Source of the DNA: an uncultured Clostridia bacterium
Lineage (GTDB): Bacteria > Bacillota > Clostridia > Christensenellales > Borkfalkiaceae
Length of the DNA: 19,276 nt
NCBI GenBank assembly: GCA_947629725.1
Contig: CANREU010000009.1
Span: forward strand, 1-19,276
Direction: 5' to 3'
The position numbers and the translations under genes were made by a program. The first letter of the stretch is position 1. Every line of letters starts with the position of its first letter. Under the pieces are notes generated by a model. That model saw only the letters and a program-made list of their open reading frames with translations, ran no database searches and had not been told where the DNA came from. Shown here in pieces: positions 1 to 7,103 of this stretch.

Positions 1-273
1 CGAGGCGGAGAGGATGTGCGCCGCCTTATTGCGGTAGAACCCGCAGGAGAAGATGTACTTCTCGAGTTCCACCTGCGTGAGGGTGACCATCTTTTCGGGG
101 GTATCGTACCCGCGGAAGAGGACCTCCGTCACCTTGTTCACCCGCTCGTCCGTGCACTGCGCGGAGAGGATCACCGCGACGAGCAACTCGTAGGGGGTGC
201 GGAAGAGAAGGGCGGGGCGGGCGTCGGGATAGAGTTTTTCGAGCGCATCAAGCATGCACATATTCGCATTCAT
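1..273 (-). CDS. nth: Endonuclease III, N-terminal part (cut by window edge)
   Basis: Base-excision-repair DNA glycosylase/AP lyase acting on oxidised pyrimidines. The reverse-strand frame is open from the ATG at 273 to the window edge and gives 91 residues. They match the N-terminal HhH-GPD region of Nth: a 'LYPDA' start, then 'TPYELLVAVILSAQCTDERV' (the family's SAQ-TD segment, around residues 29-48) and 'YRNKAAHIL' near the end. The helix-hairpin-helix, the catalytic Lys and Asp and the 4Fe-4S cysteines would lie beyond position 1 and cannot be checked. Two further in-frame Met codons follow within 7 residues, so the start is uncertain by a few codons; the Shine-Dalgarno is weak. It lies 37 bp downstream of the DUF3343 gene on the same strand and may be co-transcribed with it. 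Confidence 0.9.
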   Translation of the reverse strand, partial: MNANMCMLDALEKLYPDARPALLFRTPYELLVAVILSAQCTDERVNKVTEVLFRGYDTPEKMVTLTQVELEKYIFSCGFYRNKAAHILSAS

Positions 274-310
274 GCACCTATTCTATCACAAACGCGCCCA
301 AAAGGCAACC

Positions 311-547
311 TTAAAAACGGGAAAAACCGCCGCTCTGCATGAACCCCGCGAATGAGGAGTAGGGACGGACGGCGAGCGTCTTTTTGGCACGAGGGAGGAA
401 GGCCTCCTCGAACTTCGCCGAAATGCCGCACCCGACCCCCGCCTCCTTCGGGGTGGAGACCGTCTGCACGGGTACCCCCGCCGCCCGCAGTGCGGCGGCG
501 TAGGCGAGCGTGTGTGCGCGGGACCGAAAAACCGCAAGTACCGTCAT
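311..547 (-). CDS. DUF3343 family putative Se/S carrier protein
   Basis: A 78-residue protein with the features of DUF3343 (putative Se/S carrier-like): an N-terminal 'VLAVFRSRAHTLAYAAAL' strand-helix, then 'GVPVQTVSTPKEAGVGCGIS' with the single conserved cysteine (Cys40) after the TPKE turn. Length is typical of the family. The ATG at 547 has an AGGAAAG site a few bases upstream. The family is thought to carry sulfur or selenium on its cysteine; no enzyme activity is implied. It is transcribed divergently from a cysteine desulfurase-like gene 55 bp away, the kind of partner that would load such a carrier. nth follows downstream on the same strand. The family call rests on motif recognition; the function is inferred. 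Confidence 0.75.
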   Translation of the reverse strand: MTVLAVFRSRAHTLAYAAALRAAGVPVQTVSTPKEAGVGCGISAKFEEAFLPRAKKTLAVRPYSSFAGFMQSGGFSRF

Positions 548-602
548 CTTTTCTTTCCTGCCTTCGTATATATGTACTGCTATTTTTCCGAGGGGGCGAA
601 CG

Positions 603-1715
603 ATGATCTATCTCGACAACGCCGCGACGGGCGGCGAAAAGCCCGCCTCCGTGAAGAGCGCCGTTTCGGCGGCGCTCGAGATGTGCGCCAACCCGGGGAG
701 GAGCGGACACCGCCTCTCCCTCGCGCAGGCACAGAGAGTGCTCGACTGCCGCATACTCCTTGCGGAACTCTTCGGCTGCCCCTCCTTCGAGCGGGTGGTC
801 TTCACCAAAAACTGCACCGAGGCGCTCAACCTCCTCCTCTTCGGGACCCTCGAAAGGGGGGACCACGTCGTGACGACCTGCCTCGAACACAACTCCGTCC
901 TCCGTCCCCTCGAGGCGCTCGCGCGGGCGGGGACCGTGGAATACGACGTCGCCCCCCTTTCAAACGGGAAACTGCTGCCCGAGTCGGTCGCCGCGCTCGT
1001 GAAAAGGGAGACGAGGGCGGTCGTCGTCACCTCCGCCTCCAACGTGACGGGGGAGACCCCCGACCTCGCCGCGATCCGCTCCCTCATCCCGGAGCGCGTC
1101 CTCCTCTTTACGGACGGCGCGCAGGGGGCGGGGCACATCCCCCTCGACATGGAAAAGACGGGGATCGACGGGCTCGCCCTCGCGGGGCACAAGGGGCTCT
1201 GCGCCATACAGGGGGCCGCCGCCCTCCTCTTTTCGGAGCGGGTGGACCCCCGCCCTCTCCTCTTCGGCGGGACGGGGAGCGTGAGTTTCGATTTGGGCAT
1301 GCCCGATTTCTACCCCGACCGTCTCGAGAGCGGCACCCTCTCCTATCCCGCGATCGTCTCCCTCTTCGAGGGGGCGATGCTCGTGAAGGAACACCGCCGC
1401 GAGTGGGCGGAGCGGCTCTTTTCGCTGACCGCCGCCGTGCACTCCGCCATGCAGGGAATCCCCCGCTTCCGCGCCCGCTTTGCACCGAACCCGTGCGGAA
1501 TCGTCGCCTTCGAGCACGAGAGTGTGCCCTCCGAGGAGACGGCGGGCGTCCTCTCCGAGCGCTTCGGCATCGCCGTGCGGGGAGGTCTGCACTGCGCCCC
1601 CCTTGCGCACAAGGCGCTCGGCACCTTCCCCGACGGGCTGGTGCGCGCCTCCTTCTCTCCCTTTCAGGGGATGCGGGAAGCGGACGCGCTCCTCTCCGCC
1701 CTGCGGGCCTTTTAG
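603..1715 (+). CDS. Cysteine desulfurase-like PLP aminotransferase class V
   Basis: A 370-residue fold-type I PLP enzyme of the NifS/SufS class, closest in style to the EF2568-type 'cysteine desulfurase family' (TIGR01977). Visible features: N-terminal 'YLDNAAT', His96 in 'LEHNS' stacking on PLP, 'SNVTGE' 146-151, Asp171 and Gln174 in 'FTDGAQG', the Schiff-base Lys197 in 'LAGHKG', and the persulfide Cys331 in 'RGGLHCAP', set as in group II (SufS/CsdB) enzymes. It should release sulfur or selenium from cysteine or selenocysteine. The ATG at 603 was chosen over upstream in-frame starts because AGGGGG sits six bases before it and MIYLDNAAT is the canonical N-terminus. It is divergent to DUF3343, suggesting a Se/S transfer pair. 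Its TAG abuts the stop of the convergent next gene with no spacer. Confidence 0.88.
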   Translation: MIYLDNAATGGEKPASVKSAVSAALEMCANPGRSGHRLSLAQAQRVLDCRILLAELFGCPSFERVVFTKNCTEALNLLLFGTLERGDHVVTTCLEHNSVLRPLEALARAGTVEYDVAPLSNGKLLPESVAALVKRETRAVVVTSASNVTGETPDLAAIRSLIPERVLLFTDGAQGAGHIPLDMEKTGIDGLALAGHKGLCAIQGAAALLFSERVDPRPLLFGGTGSVSFDLGMPDFYPDRLESGTLSYPAIVSLFEGAMLVKEHRREWAERLFSLTAAVHSAMQGIPRFRARFAPNPCGIVAFEHESVPSEETAGVLSERFGIAVRGGLHCAPLAHKALGTFPDGLVRASFSPFQGMREADALLSALRAF

Positions 1716-1976
1716 CTACGTTCTTTTGAGTTGTTCGACGATGCGCTTCAGTCTCCGCCGCTTGGGCTCGTCGAGCACCGAGGAAAAGCGGGCGTAAAAT
1801 TCGTCGATCTGTTCATCGGTGAGGGTGCCCTCCCGCCGCCCCTCGAGGGCGCGGGCATAGATCGCCTTCAAGAGGTCCCCCTCGCTCTTGCCGCGGTAGT
1901 TCTCCGCGATCTCCTGCGCCTCGCGCAGCCAGTCCTCCTCCGTCTTCCTGCCTTCAAAGTCCGCAAAATCTTTCAT
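1716..1976 (-). CDS. Small hypothetical protein, 86 aa, charged and helical
   Basis: Not assigned to a named family. The 86-residue product is charged and predicted helical: an acidic N-terminus 'MKDFADFEGRKTEEDW', a central 'GKSEGDLLKAIYARALEGRR', then 'LTDEQIDEFYARFSSVLDE' and a basic tail 'PKRRRLKRIVEQLKRT'. There is no signal peptide, membrane segment or cysteine. The start at 1976 is preferred over an in-frame ATG at 1994 because GAGAGG lies five bases upstream of it, while the earlier ATG has its AGG directly against the start. The acidic-to-basic pattern suggests a soluble protein that binds a protein partner or nucleic acid, but this is a guess. It is divergent from the small gene at 2040 and convergent, with no gap, to the desulfurase. 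Confidence 0.65.
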   Translation of the reverse strand: MKDFADFEGRKTEEDWLREAQEIAENYRGKSEGDLLKAIYARALEGRREGTLTDEQIDEFYARFSSVLDEPKRRRLKRIVEQLKRT

Positions 1977-2039
1977 AGCCACCTCTCGCCCCATCCTATG
2001 CGGCGAACGCGGACTTTGTTAGCGGCATACGATGGGGAT

Positions 2040-2309
2040 ATGGAAATTCTTATCTTTGCGCTCCTCCTCTTTATGAGCGACGAGCGCTCCGACCTCAAAC
2101 ACACCCTCGAAAACTTCCTCTCCTTCTACCGCGAAAACCGCGAACTCATCTCCATCATCGCGGAATCTGCACGGGCGGAGGGCGAAAAATCTGACCCCAT
2201 TCCAGCAAAACGCCCCGAAAAGGAGGAAACGCCGCAAGAAAAACCCCGCCCCTTTGAAGGAGCGGGGAACGCGAGCGTTCTCGAAGAATACTTAAAGCGG
2301 AGAGGATAA
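2040..2309 (+). CDS. Small hypothetical protein, 89 aa, hydrophobic N-terminus
   Basis: Unrecognised 89-residue protein. It starts with a short hydrophobic stretch 'MEILIFALLLFM', followed by 'SDERSDLKHTLENFLSFYRENRELISII', a likely amphipathic helix. A Pro/Lys/Glu-rich linker (about residues 46-72) leads to a C-terminal 'SVLEEYLKRRG' helix. The N-terminal hydrophobic segment is too short for a confident membrane helix but could associate with membrane or protein. ATG 2040 has GGGG four bases upstream; an in-frame ATG at 1998 lacks a ribosome site. Its last 18 bases overlap the 3' end of the convergent S41 protease gene, so the two messages are complementary at their ends. The small gene ending at 1716 is transcribed away from it. 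Confidence 0.6.
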   Translation: MEILIFALLLFMSDERSDLKHTLENFLSFYRENRELISIIAESARAEGEKSDPIPAKRPEKEETPQEKPRPFEGAGNASVLEEYLKRRG

Positions 2310-3614
2310 TCTTCCGAGGGCGTAGGCAAGCATATCGTCCTCTTCGCCGTGGATGAGGGGCGCCGAAACGGCGGCCGCGCCGTCGCTTACGCCCACGCCG
2401 ATCCCCTGTATGCACTTCCCGGAAAGGGGCCAGTGGACGGTCGCCACCGTGAGTTTCATCACGCCGCCGTCTCCGCCCGGGCCCGTGTTGTAGAAGTGGG
2501 ACTGCATGATGCCCTTGCCGTAGGTGCGCCCCGTCTCCTCCCGCACGACGATGTCGCCATACCCGATCGTGCCGTAGTCGATCATCGCGCCGATGAGGCA
2601 CTCGGAGGCGGAGGCGGTGTTCTCGTCCGCCAGCACCATCACGCGGGAGGACGGGGTGAAGTAGGAGTAGTAGTCCCCCGCGGAGGCGGTGTAGCGCACT
2701 TCCCTCCCTCCTTTGTAGCGGGCGGTCGTGATGAGCGGGCTCTTTGCGGGCGCGTTTTTAGAGAGGTGCGCCGCGATGGGCACGAGGATGTCGAGCGCGC
2801 CGCCGCCGTCGGAGCGGAGGTCGAGGACGAGGTTTTCCCGCCCGCGGTCCTTCATCTTGAGGAGGCAATCCTTCAGCTCCTGCGCCGCGTTGCCGCTGAA
2901 CCCGTCGAGGCGGAGATAGGCGGTCGCACTGTCTGCACCGCGAAGGGCGCCGTCCCTCTCCGTGACCTCGGTGAGGACGGGCTTTCCGCTCTCCGAGAGG
3001 AAGGCAAAGCTCCCGTCCGAGTCCGCATAGTAGCAATAGGAGGCGAGGTACGCCTTCCGTTCGACCGTATATGTTTGCGTGTTTTCGGAGGAATAGCCCG
3101 CCGTAAACGTGCAGCTCTTTGCGGCGCGCACCCCCGCGAGGAACTCCTCGCGCGAGGCCGTTTCCCGCTCCTCTCCGCCGTCCGCCGACCATGCGTACAC
3201 CCGCATCCCCGCACGGAGCCCCGCGCGGTAGGCGGGAGAATTGCCGACGACGAGGGCGACGAGCACCTCGTCCTCCGCGCCCGTGCCGTCGATCGAGAGC
3301 CCGTAGCCCTCATTCTCCCCCGCCGCCTCTTTCTCCGCTTCGGCGTATTCTTCGGCGGTGTAGTGGCGGGAGAAATCGTCGGGCGAGAGGAGACCGTAGA
3401 GCTCTTCGTAGAGGGCGTCCTCATCAAACTCCCCGTTGAAATTCTTCTCGGTGACGTCTACCGCCCAGAGGAATCCGCGCATGCGGGGGTCGATGGCGGC
3501 ATACCGCCCGAACCAGCCCGCGAGAAATGCGCCGACGACGAGGACGGCGCCGACGGCGGCAATGACGATCCACTGCGCCGTTTTGTTGCCATTCGGATGT
3601 ACGGAACGTTTCAT
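2292..3614 (-). CDS. S41 family C-terminal processing protease, membrane-anchored
   Basis: 440-residue S41 (Ctp/Prc) serine protease. An N-terminal membrane helix (about 14-36) anchors it with the rest outside. The pre-PDZ segment 'LLSPDDFSRHYTAEEY' (75-90) is the family's DPYS-like stretch. A PDZ domain follows (about 100-185, 'NSPAYRAGLRAGMRVY'), then the protease core with 'VLDLRSDGGG' (263-272), 'ADENTASASE' holding nucleophile Ser335, and Lys367 and Gln371 in 'GKGIMQ', the Ser-Lys-Gln set of CtpB. The Ser-Lys spacing is about 32 residues against 25 in CtpB/D1P, so there is an insertion. The GAGG site before ATG 3614 and a 7-bp gap after the regulator gene show one operon. It may process cell-surface or regulatory proteins; the substrate is unknown. 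Confidence 0.88.
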   Translation of the reverse strand: MKRSVHPNGNKTAQWIVIAAVGAVLVVGAFLAGWFGRYAAIDPRMRGFLWAVDVTEKNFNGEFDEDALYEELYGLLSPDDFSRHYTAEEYAEAEKEAAGENEGYGLSIDGTGAEDEVLVALVVGNSPAYRAGLRAGMRVYAWSADGGEERETASREEFLAGVRAAKSCTFTAGYSSENTQTYTVERKAYLASYCYYADSDGSFAFLSESGKPVLTEVTERDGALRGADSATAYLRLDGFSGNAAQELKDCLLKMKDRGRENLVLDLRSDGGGALDILVPIAAHLSKNAPAKSPLITTARYKGGREVRYTASAGDYYSYFTPSSRVMVLADENTASASECLIGAMIDYGTIGYGDIVVREETGRTYGKGIMQSHFYNTGPGGDGGVMKLTVATVHWPLSGKCIQGIGVGVSDGAAAVSAPLIHGEEDDMLAYALGRLSSPL

Positions 3615-3621
3615 TGCGACC

Positions 3622-4581
3622 TCAATGTTTCAGCAGTTTATAGAGGATGGTGATGACGCGGAAGGTGACCGCGTCCGAAAACTTGCGGATGTTGAGCCCC
3701 GTGATGCGCTCGATCTTGTCGAGGCGGTAGGCGAGGGTGTTGCGGTGCATGAAGAGGTTGCGCGAGGTCTCCGAGACGTTGAGGCTGCTCTCCAGAAACG
3801 CCTCCGCCGTGCCCGTCATGTCCTCGTCGGCGAATACCTCCGCCGCGTCCGTGATGCGGAACTGCTCCATGTAATCTTTGAGGCGGGACTCGGGCACGTC
3901 CTCAAGAAGACGGACGAGGAGATACTCGCGGTAGGAGTGCACCTCCCACTCGGAGTGGAAGGTCATGCTCATGCGCACCGCCGTCACCGCCTGATTGTAG
4001 GAAGTCGCGATCTCCGAAAAGGACTTCATTTCGCACCCCACCCCTACATTTGTCTTGATCCCGAGCTCCTCAAAGAGGGACTGGGAGAGGAAGACGCCGA
4101 AGTCGTAGGGGGACTGCCCCTCCTCCTGGAACTTGACGACGGCAAGGCGGGTGTCGTCCATCTTCACGGCGAGATCGCCCGTCCCCTCCAAACAGCGCTC
4201 CACGTGCAAGACCGCCTCTTCGAGGTGCCGCTCGGGCAGAAGGTCGATCGCGTAGCAGGGCCTGTCGGGGATGTTGTATTTGGTGAGGAAGCGGAAGGCG
4301 CTCCACGCGCCCCCCTCGCCGAGCAAGATGCTTTTGAGGCGTGTGTTCCGGTCGCCGCCCCCGCCGAGATCGCCGCTCGAGAGAAGGTACCCCGCGAGCC
4401 GCGCGCCCGCTTCCGCCGTCTCGCCCGTGCCCTTGAGATAGGCGGTGAGTTTTTTGCCGCCGTACTCGAAGGTGAACGCCGTCTCCTCCTCCCCGAAGGA
4501 CTCGAGGGAGATCGCCGCCCCCGTCCGCTCGCGGATGTCTTCGAAGATCCGTTTGAGCTCCGCTTCCGTTCCCGAATCCAT
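3622..4581 (-). CDS. CdaR/PucR-type transcriptional regulator
   Basis: 319 residues. The C-terminus (about 266-315) is a PucR/CdaR helix-turn-helix: 'LNVSETSRNLFMHRNTLAYR' followed by 'LDKIERITGLNIRKFSDA'. The middle (about 105-215) resembles the degenerate GGDEF-like domain of CdaR proteins ('LAVVKF', 'VGVGCEMKSFSEIATSYNQA'). The N-terminal about 90 residues are an unassigned sensor region. No membrane segment is present. Family members activate genes for sugar-acid, purine or other catabolism in response to a small ligand; the ligand here is unknown. The ATG at 4581 has GGGAGG five bases upstream. A good promoter lies at 4653-4625, and the S41 protease follows after 7 bp, so the regulator may control its own operon. 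It is divergent to the large membrane protein at 4852. Confidence 0.82.
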   Translation of the reverse strand: MDSGTEAELKRIFEDIRERTGAAISLESFGEEETAFTFEYGGKKLTAYLKGTGETAEAGARLAGYLLSSGDLGGGGDRNTRLKSILLGEGGAWSAFRFLTKYNIPDRPCYAIDLLPERHLEEAVLHVERCLEGTGDLAVKMDDTRLAVVKFQEEGQSPYDFGVFLSQSLFEELGIKTNVGVGCEMKSFSEIATSYNQAVTAVRMSMTFHSEWEVHSYREYLLVRLLEDVPESRLKDYMEQFRITDAAEVFADEDMTGTAEAFLESSLNVSETSRNLFMHRNTLAYRLDKIERITGLNIRKFSDAVTFRVITILYKLLKH

Positions 4582-4624
4582 GTTTCCCTCCCGCGCATGA
4601 TTTTGGCGCATTTCAGACAAAATG

Positions 4625-4653
4625 ATTATACCATGTCCGAGGGAAAATAGCAA
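4625..4653 (-). promoter_or_regulatory. Sigma-A promoter of the regulator/S41 operon
   Basis: On the reverse strand TTGCTA (4653-4648) is followed after exactly 17 bp by TATAAT (4630-4625). The -10 is preceded by TGG, giving an extended -10. The predicted start is near 4618, about 37 bases before the regulator's ATG at 4581. It is back to back with the promoter at 4754. Confidence 0.75.
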
Positions 4654-4753
4654 GAGTTTTTTCTTTTTTCCCGATTTTTCCCCGCGAAAACGCCCTTTAT
4701 TCGCGCGAAAAAGGAAAAAGAAGAAAGAACTTTCGGAAATTTTTGCATAAGAG

Positions 4754-4782
4754 TTGACAGCGCGCATAGCGCGTGTTATAAT
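4754..4782 (+). promoter_or_regulatory. Consensus sigma-A promoter with inverted repeat in spacer
   Basis: TTGACA (4754-4759), a 17-bp spacer and TATAAT (4777-4782): both boxes match the vegetative consensus at all positions. The spacer contains a perfect inverted repeat, CGCGC and GCGCG around ATA (4761-4773). Flanking ACA and TGT extend it with one unpaired base. Such a site between -35 and -10 is well placed for a repressor. Transcription would start near 4789, leaving a leader of about 63 bases before the ATG at 4852. Confidence 0.85.
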
Positions 4783-4851
4783 AGAAGCGTGCAAAAAAAT
4801 CGGGCTAACCTCGGTCATGGTAGGCTGAAAATTGCCCGGGAGCAAAAATAT

Positions 4852-6600
4852 ATGTCGGATATTGTTCAACTTCAAGATGCCGAAGCGACGTTTGCCGAAG
4901 AACGCGCAAACGCGGACATGGTACCCCCCGAAGAGGAATTTGAGGCGGGATCCGCCGAGAAACAACCGCGCGAAAAGATCGCCGCGGGCTGGCGCGTGCT
5001 CGCCGTTTTCGGCGCGCTCGTCGGCGTCCTCGGGCTCGTTTTGGGCTATCTCGGAAGGCTCATCCCCTCGATTGCCTTTGTCCCCGACCTTGAGACGGGC
5101 AAGTGGCACGGGAGCTATTTGGGCAACTACGTCTTCATTCTGACCGATCTCTTCAAGGGCGGCGCGCAAACCTTCAAGGACTGCCTCAACGTAAAGAATA
5201 TCATAGATAGTTTCAAAGTTTTGGGGCTCGGCGGCGTGTACAGCGCCTCCCTCTATTGGCTCCACTATGTGCTTCTTCTCGCCATCGCCGCCTCTTTTGC
5301 GACCGCGATCGCGGCGCTTGCGCTCAAAAAGGCGAAGGCGGCAAAGAGGTGCGCCTATGCGAGCGTCGCCCTTCCTCTCTTCGCTTACGGCGCTCTCTAC
5401 CTCGTCCGCATGGCGTGCCCCATCTATTCGACGGACCTTGCGGCAAAGCAGATCCTCTCCTTCTTCGACATCACCTCCCTTCTCACGCTCGTGATGCTCG
5501 CGGGGCTCCTCATCCTCGCGGGACTTGCGAGCAAGAAGTGGTACGGCTTCCTCAACGCGGCGCTCCTGTTCTTCTTCGCGCTCGCCGCGGTCGGCTTTTT
5601 CTTCCCCGCCACAACAAACGGCTACGGCAACATCCGTCTCATCCATATCATCGCCTATTCCTCTCAGGTCTCGAAAGCGGAGGACGTCGGCTTTCTTCTG
5701 CGCCTCGCCGTCATTCTGACGGGGCTCCTCACGCTCGCAAACCTCGCCGTTTCGGCGGTCCGCCTGTGCAGCGACCGCTTCTATCTCCTCGACCTCGTGC
5801 GCGCCGCCCTGCAGGTGCTCCTCTCCGTTGCGCTCGCGCTCGTGCTCGTCTTCTTCCCCGCGGGGGGCGTAAAGGCGCCCGCATGGGACGCCGTTCTCAC
5901 CCTTCCCGCACTCCTTCTCATCGCGGCGGGGATCGCGGCGTGCTTCGTCGCACTCGTGGCGGTGATCGCCGCTGCCGTGCGGAAAAAGAAGACCGCGCGC
6001 GCGGAAAAGACGTCGGGCAGCTGGCTCGGCGAAGAGCAGGTCCGCGAAGAGCCCGAGGAAGAGCCCGAGGAAGAGCAGCAGGAACTCCCCCGTGCGGAGG
6101 AGCAGGAGGAGCCCGCGGAGGAGCAGGAGGAGCAAGCGGAAGAACCCGCTCCCGAGCCCGCCGTCGAGCCACAGGAGGCGATGAGCGAATTCGAGCGCTC
6201 GATGGAGGCGCTCGCGCACGGCGTGCCGCCCACGCCCGCCCCGCCCGCTTCCTCCTACGAAGCCGCGCAGCCCCCGTTCGAGCCCTACGGCGCACAGCCC
6301 TACCGTCAACAGCCCTATGTGCCCGTGCCCGCGGGGTATCAATCCTCCGCCGCCTACGGGTTGGACGCGCAATACACCTACGACCCCTTCATCAGCGGGC
6401 TCACCCCGCAGGAGAAGAACGAGTTCGGCGACCTCTTCATCGCCGGCAAATACGGGCAGATCGGGCTCCCGCACTATGTGATCGGCGGGAACAATAAGGA
6501 GTTCTTCACCAAAGTATTCATCTACCTCGGCAGATACCGCAACAACATCTCCGCAGGCCTCCTCAACAAGCTCTACGACTTCGTGAGCAAAAACAGCTGA
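4852..6600 (+). CDS. Large polytopic membrane protein with Glu- and Pro-rich linker
   Basis: 582 residues, no family recognised. Residues 1-45 are polar and acidic. About eight hydrophobic segments follow (near 46-68, 136-158, 167-186, 204-225, 231-251, 282-303, 316-336, 347-375). A basic 'VRKKKTAR' fits a cytoplasmic side after the last helix. Residues 395-440 are a Glu/Gln/Pro tract, 458-510 a Pro/Tyr/Gln-rich linker, and 511-582 a compact C-terminal domain starting 'DPFISGLTPQEKNEFGDLFI' with 'GGNNKEFFTKVFIYLGRYR'. That last domain looks ordered and conserved, and probably lies in the cytoplasm on a flexible tether. The ATG at 4852 has GGGAG nine bases upstream; a GTG at 4789 in the same frame sits at the predicted transcription start and is unlikely to be used. 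The gene is monocistronic, with its own consensus promoter and terminator. A transport, sensing or envelope role is possible but unproven. Confidence 0.85.
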   Translation: MSDIVQLQDAEATFAEERANADMVPPEEEFEAGSAEKQPREKIAAGWRVLAVFGALVGVLGLVLGYLGRLIPSIAFVPDLETGKWHGSYLGNYVFILTDLFKGGAQTFKDCLNVKNIIDSFKVLGLGGVYSASLYWLHYVLLLAIAASFATAIAALALKKAKAAKRCAYASVALPLFAYGALYLVRMACPIYSTDLAAKQILSFFDITSLLTLVMLAGLLILAGLASKKWYGFLNAALLFFFALAAVGFFFPATTNGYGNIRLIHIIAYSSQVSKAEDVGFLLRLAVILTGLLTLANLAVSAVRLCSDRFYLLDLVRAALQVLLSVALALVLVFFPAGGVKAPAWDAVLTLPALLLIAAGIAACFVALVAVIAAAVRKKKTARAEKTSGSWLGEEQVREEPEEEPEEEQQELPRAEEQEEPAEEQEEQAEEPAPEPAVEPQEAMSEFERSMEALAHGVPPTPAPPASSYEAAQPPFEPYGAQPYRQQPYVPVPAGYQSSAAYGLDAQYTYDPFISGLTPQEKNEFGDLFIAGKYGQIGLPHYVIGGNNKEFFTKVFIYLGRYRNNISAGLLNKLYDFVSKNS

Positions 6601-6610
6601 AAAGAGAGCG

Positions 6611-6647
6611 AAACGCTCCGCGCGGCAGCGCGGAGCGTTTTTGTTTT
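6611..6647 (+). terminator. Rho-independent terminator of the membrane protein gene
   Basis: A perfect 13-bp stem (6611-6623 with 6628-6640), GGCA tetraloop, G+C-rich inner part, followed by TTTTTGTTTT. It starts 10 bases after the stop codon at 6600. Confidence 0.93.
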
Positions 6648-6732
6648 GGGGGGATAAGGAAGAAACAGTTTGCACACACCTCATTCGTCATGGCCGGGAT
6701 ATGGTGGGGACGTAAAAACGAACGCTCCCCCC

Positions 6733-6766
6733 ACCCTACCCTCCCCCCTCAAACGAGGGAGGAGGT
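6733..6766. repeat. 34-bp C/G-rich palindromic repeat, copy 1
   Basis: Identical over 34 bases to 13759-13792. CCTACCCTCC lies on the left and a GAGGGAGGAGG arm on the right, around CTCAAACG, so it can fold as a hairpin on either strand. Confidence 0.85.
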
Positions 6767-6896
6767 GAAAAACCGTAAATCGGGGCGCGCAGAAAATAAA
6801 CCCCCTGCCTTCGGCGGGGGGACTAAGGGGGGTGGAGCACGAAAACCGAGGGAGGAGGTGAAAACGCGCGCCCTCTTCTCGGCGCCCCCTCTTTTT

Positions 6897-6927
6897 ACGT
6901 CATTCCGAGCGAAGTGAGGAATCTCGC
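6897..6927. repeat. 'ACGTCATTCCGA' repeat unit
   Basis: Carries ACGTCATTCCGA followed by TGAGGAATCTC, with TTCC/GGAA arms able to pair. Closely related units are at 14132-14160 and 18513-18542. Confidence 0.8.
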
Positions 6928-6937
6928 TCTTTCCTGC

Positions 6938-6982
6938 CACCCCTCACCCTACCCCCCCTCAAGTATAAGGGGGGAGGCAAGA
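6938..6982. repeat. C/G-rich palindrome with 'AAGTATAA' loop, copy 1
   Basis: CACCCCTCACCCTACC, then CCCCCC and GGGGGG arms around TCAAGTATAA, ending GAGGCAAGA. Its near-copy is at 18590-18638, differing by a few bases in the C tract. Confidence 0.85.
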
Positions 6983-6991
6983 AAAAGAGCT

Positions 6992-7021
6992 CCCCCTATC
7001 CCCCTCCCACGGAGGGGGCAG
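6992..7021. repeat. C/G-rich palindrome 'CTCCCACGGAG', copy 1
   Basis: CCCCCTCCCACGGAGGGGGC core: CCCCCTCC and GGAGGGGG arms with a small loop. The same core occurs in the longer copies at 13704-13751 and 18646-18695. Confidence 0.85.
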
Positions 7022-7061
7022 TCCCCCTGCACCTATTGCCCCGGAGGAGGGCGAGAGCAAA

Positions 7062-7092
7062 GAAAAAACCGCGCGGAAGGCGCGGTTTTTTC
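7062..7092 (-). terminator. Terminator of the sigma-factor operon
   Basis: A 13-bp perfect stem (7062-7074 with 7080-7092) with a 5-nt loop and a run of six T on each strand. It begins 12 bases past the stop of the last gene of the reverse-strand operon (7104). It could act in both directions. Confidence 0.9.
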
Positions 7093-7103
7093 GACCCTAT
7101 GTG

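Larger units (their letters stand above)
6648..7061. other. Intergenic region made of palindromic repeats, no gene
   Basis: About 410 bp between two terminators. Short open frames here run through repeats and lack ribosome sites. The region holds the C/G-rich palindromes at 6732-6766, 6938-6982 and 6992-7021, the 'GTCATTCCGA' unit at 6897-6927, and a second G-rich hairpin-like stretch around 6805-6835. Related copies occur in the regions at 13.4-14.3 kb and 18.4-18.8 kb. Confidence 0.8.

Noticed and set aside
548..602. Divergent promoters between DUF3343 and the desulfurase gene
   Set aside because: TATATA-like sequences are present but no -35 with proper spacing was found, so no promoter was listed.
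2349..3653. A 434-codon plus-strand frame antisense to the S41 protease
   Set aside because: The protease motifs and catalytic residues on the opposite strand are clear; this frame has no recognisable features.
3622..6684. A 1020-codon reverse-strand open frame covering the regulator and running antisense through the membrane protein gene
   Set aside because: Only its last 319 codons are the regulator, with its own ribosome site and promoter at 4625-4653. The rest mirrors the plus-strand gene, which has membrane segments, a consensus promoter and a terminator. G+C-rich codon use leaves the antisense frame open by chance.
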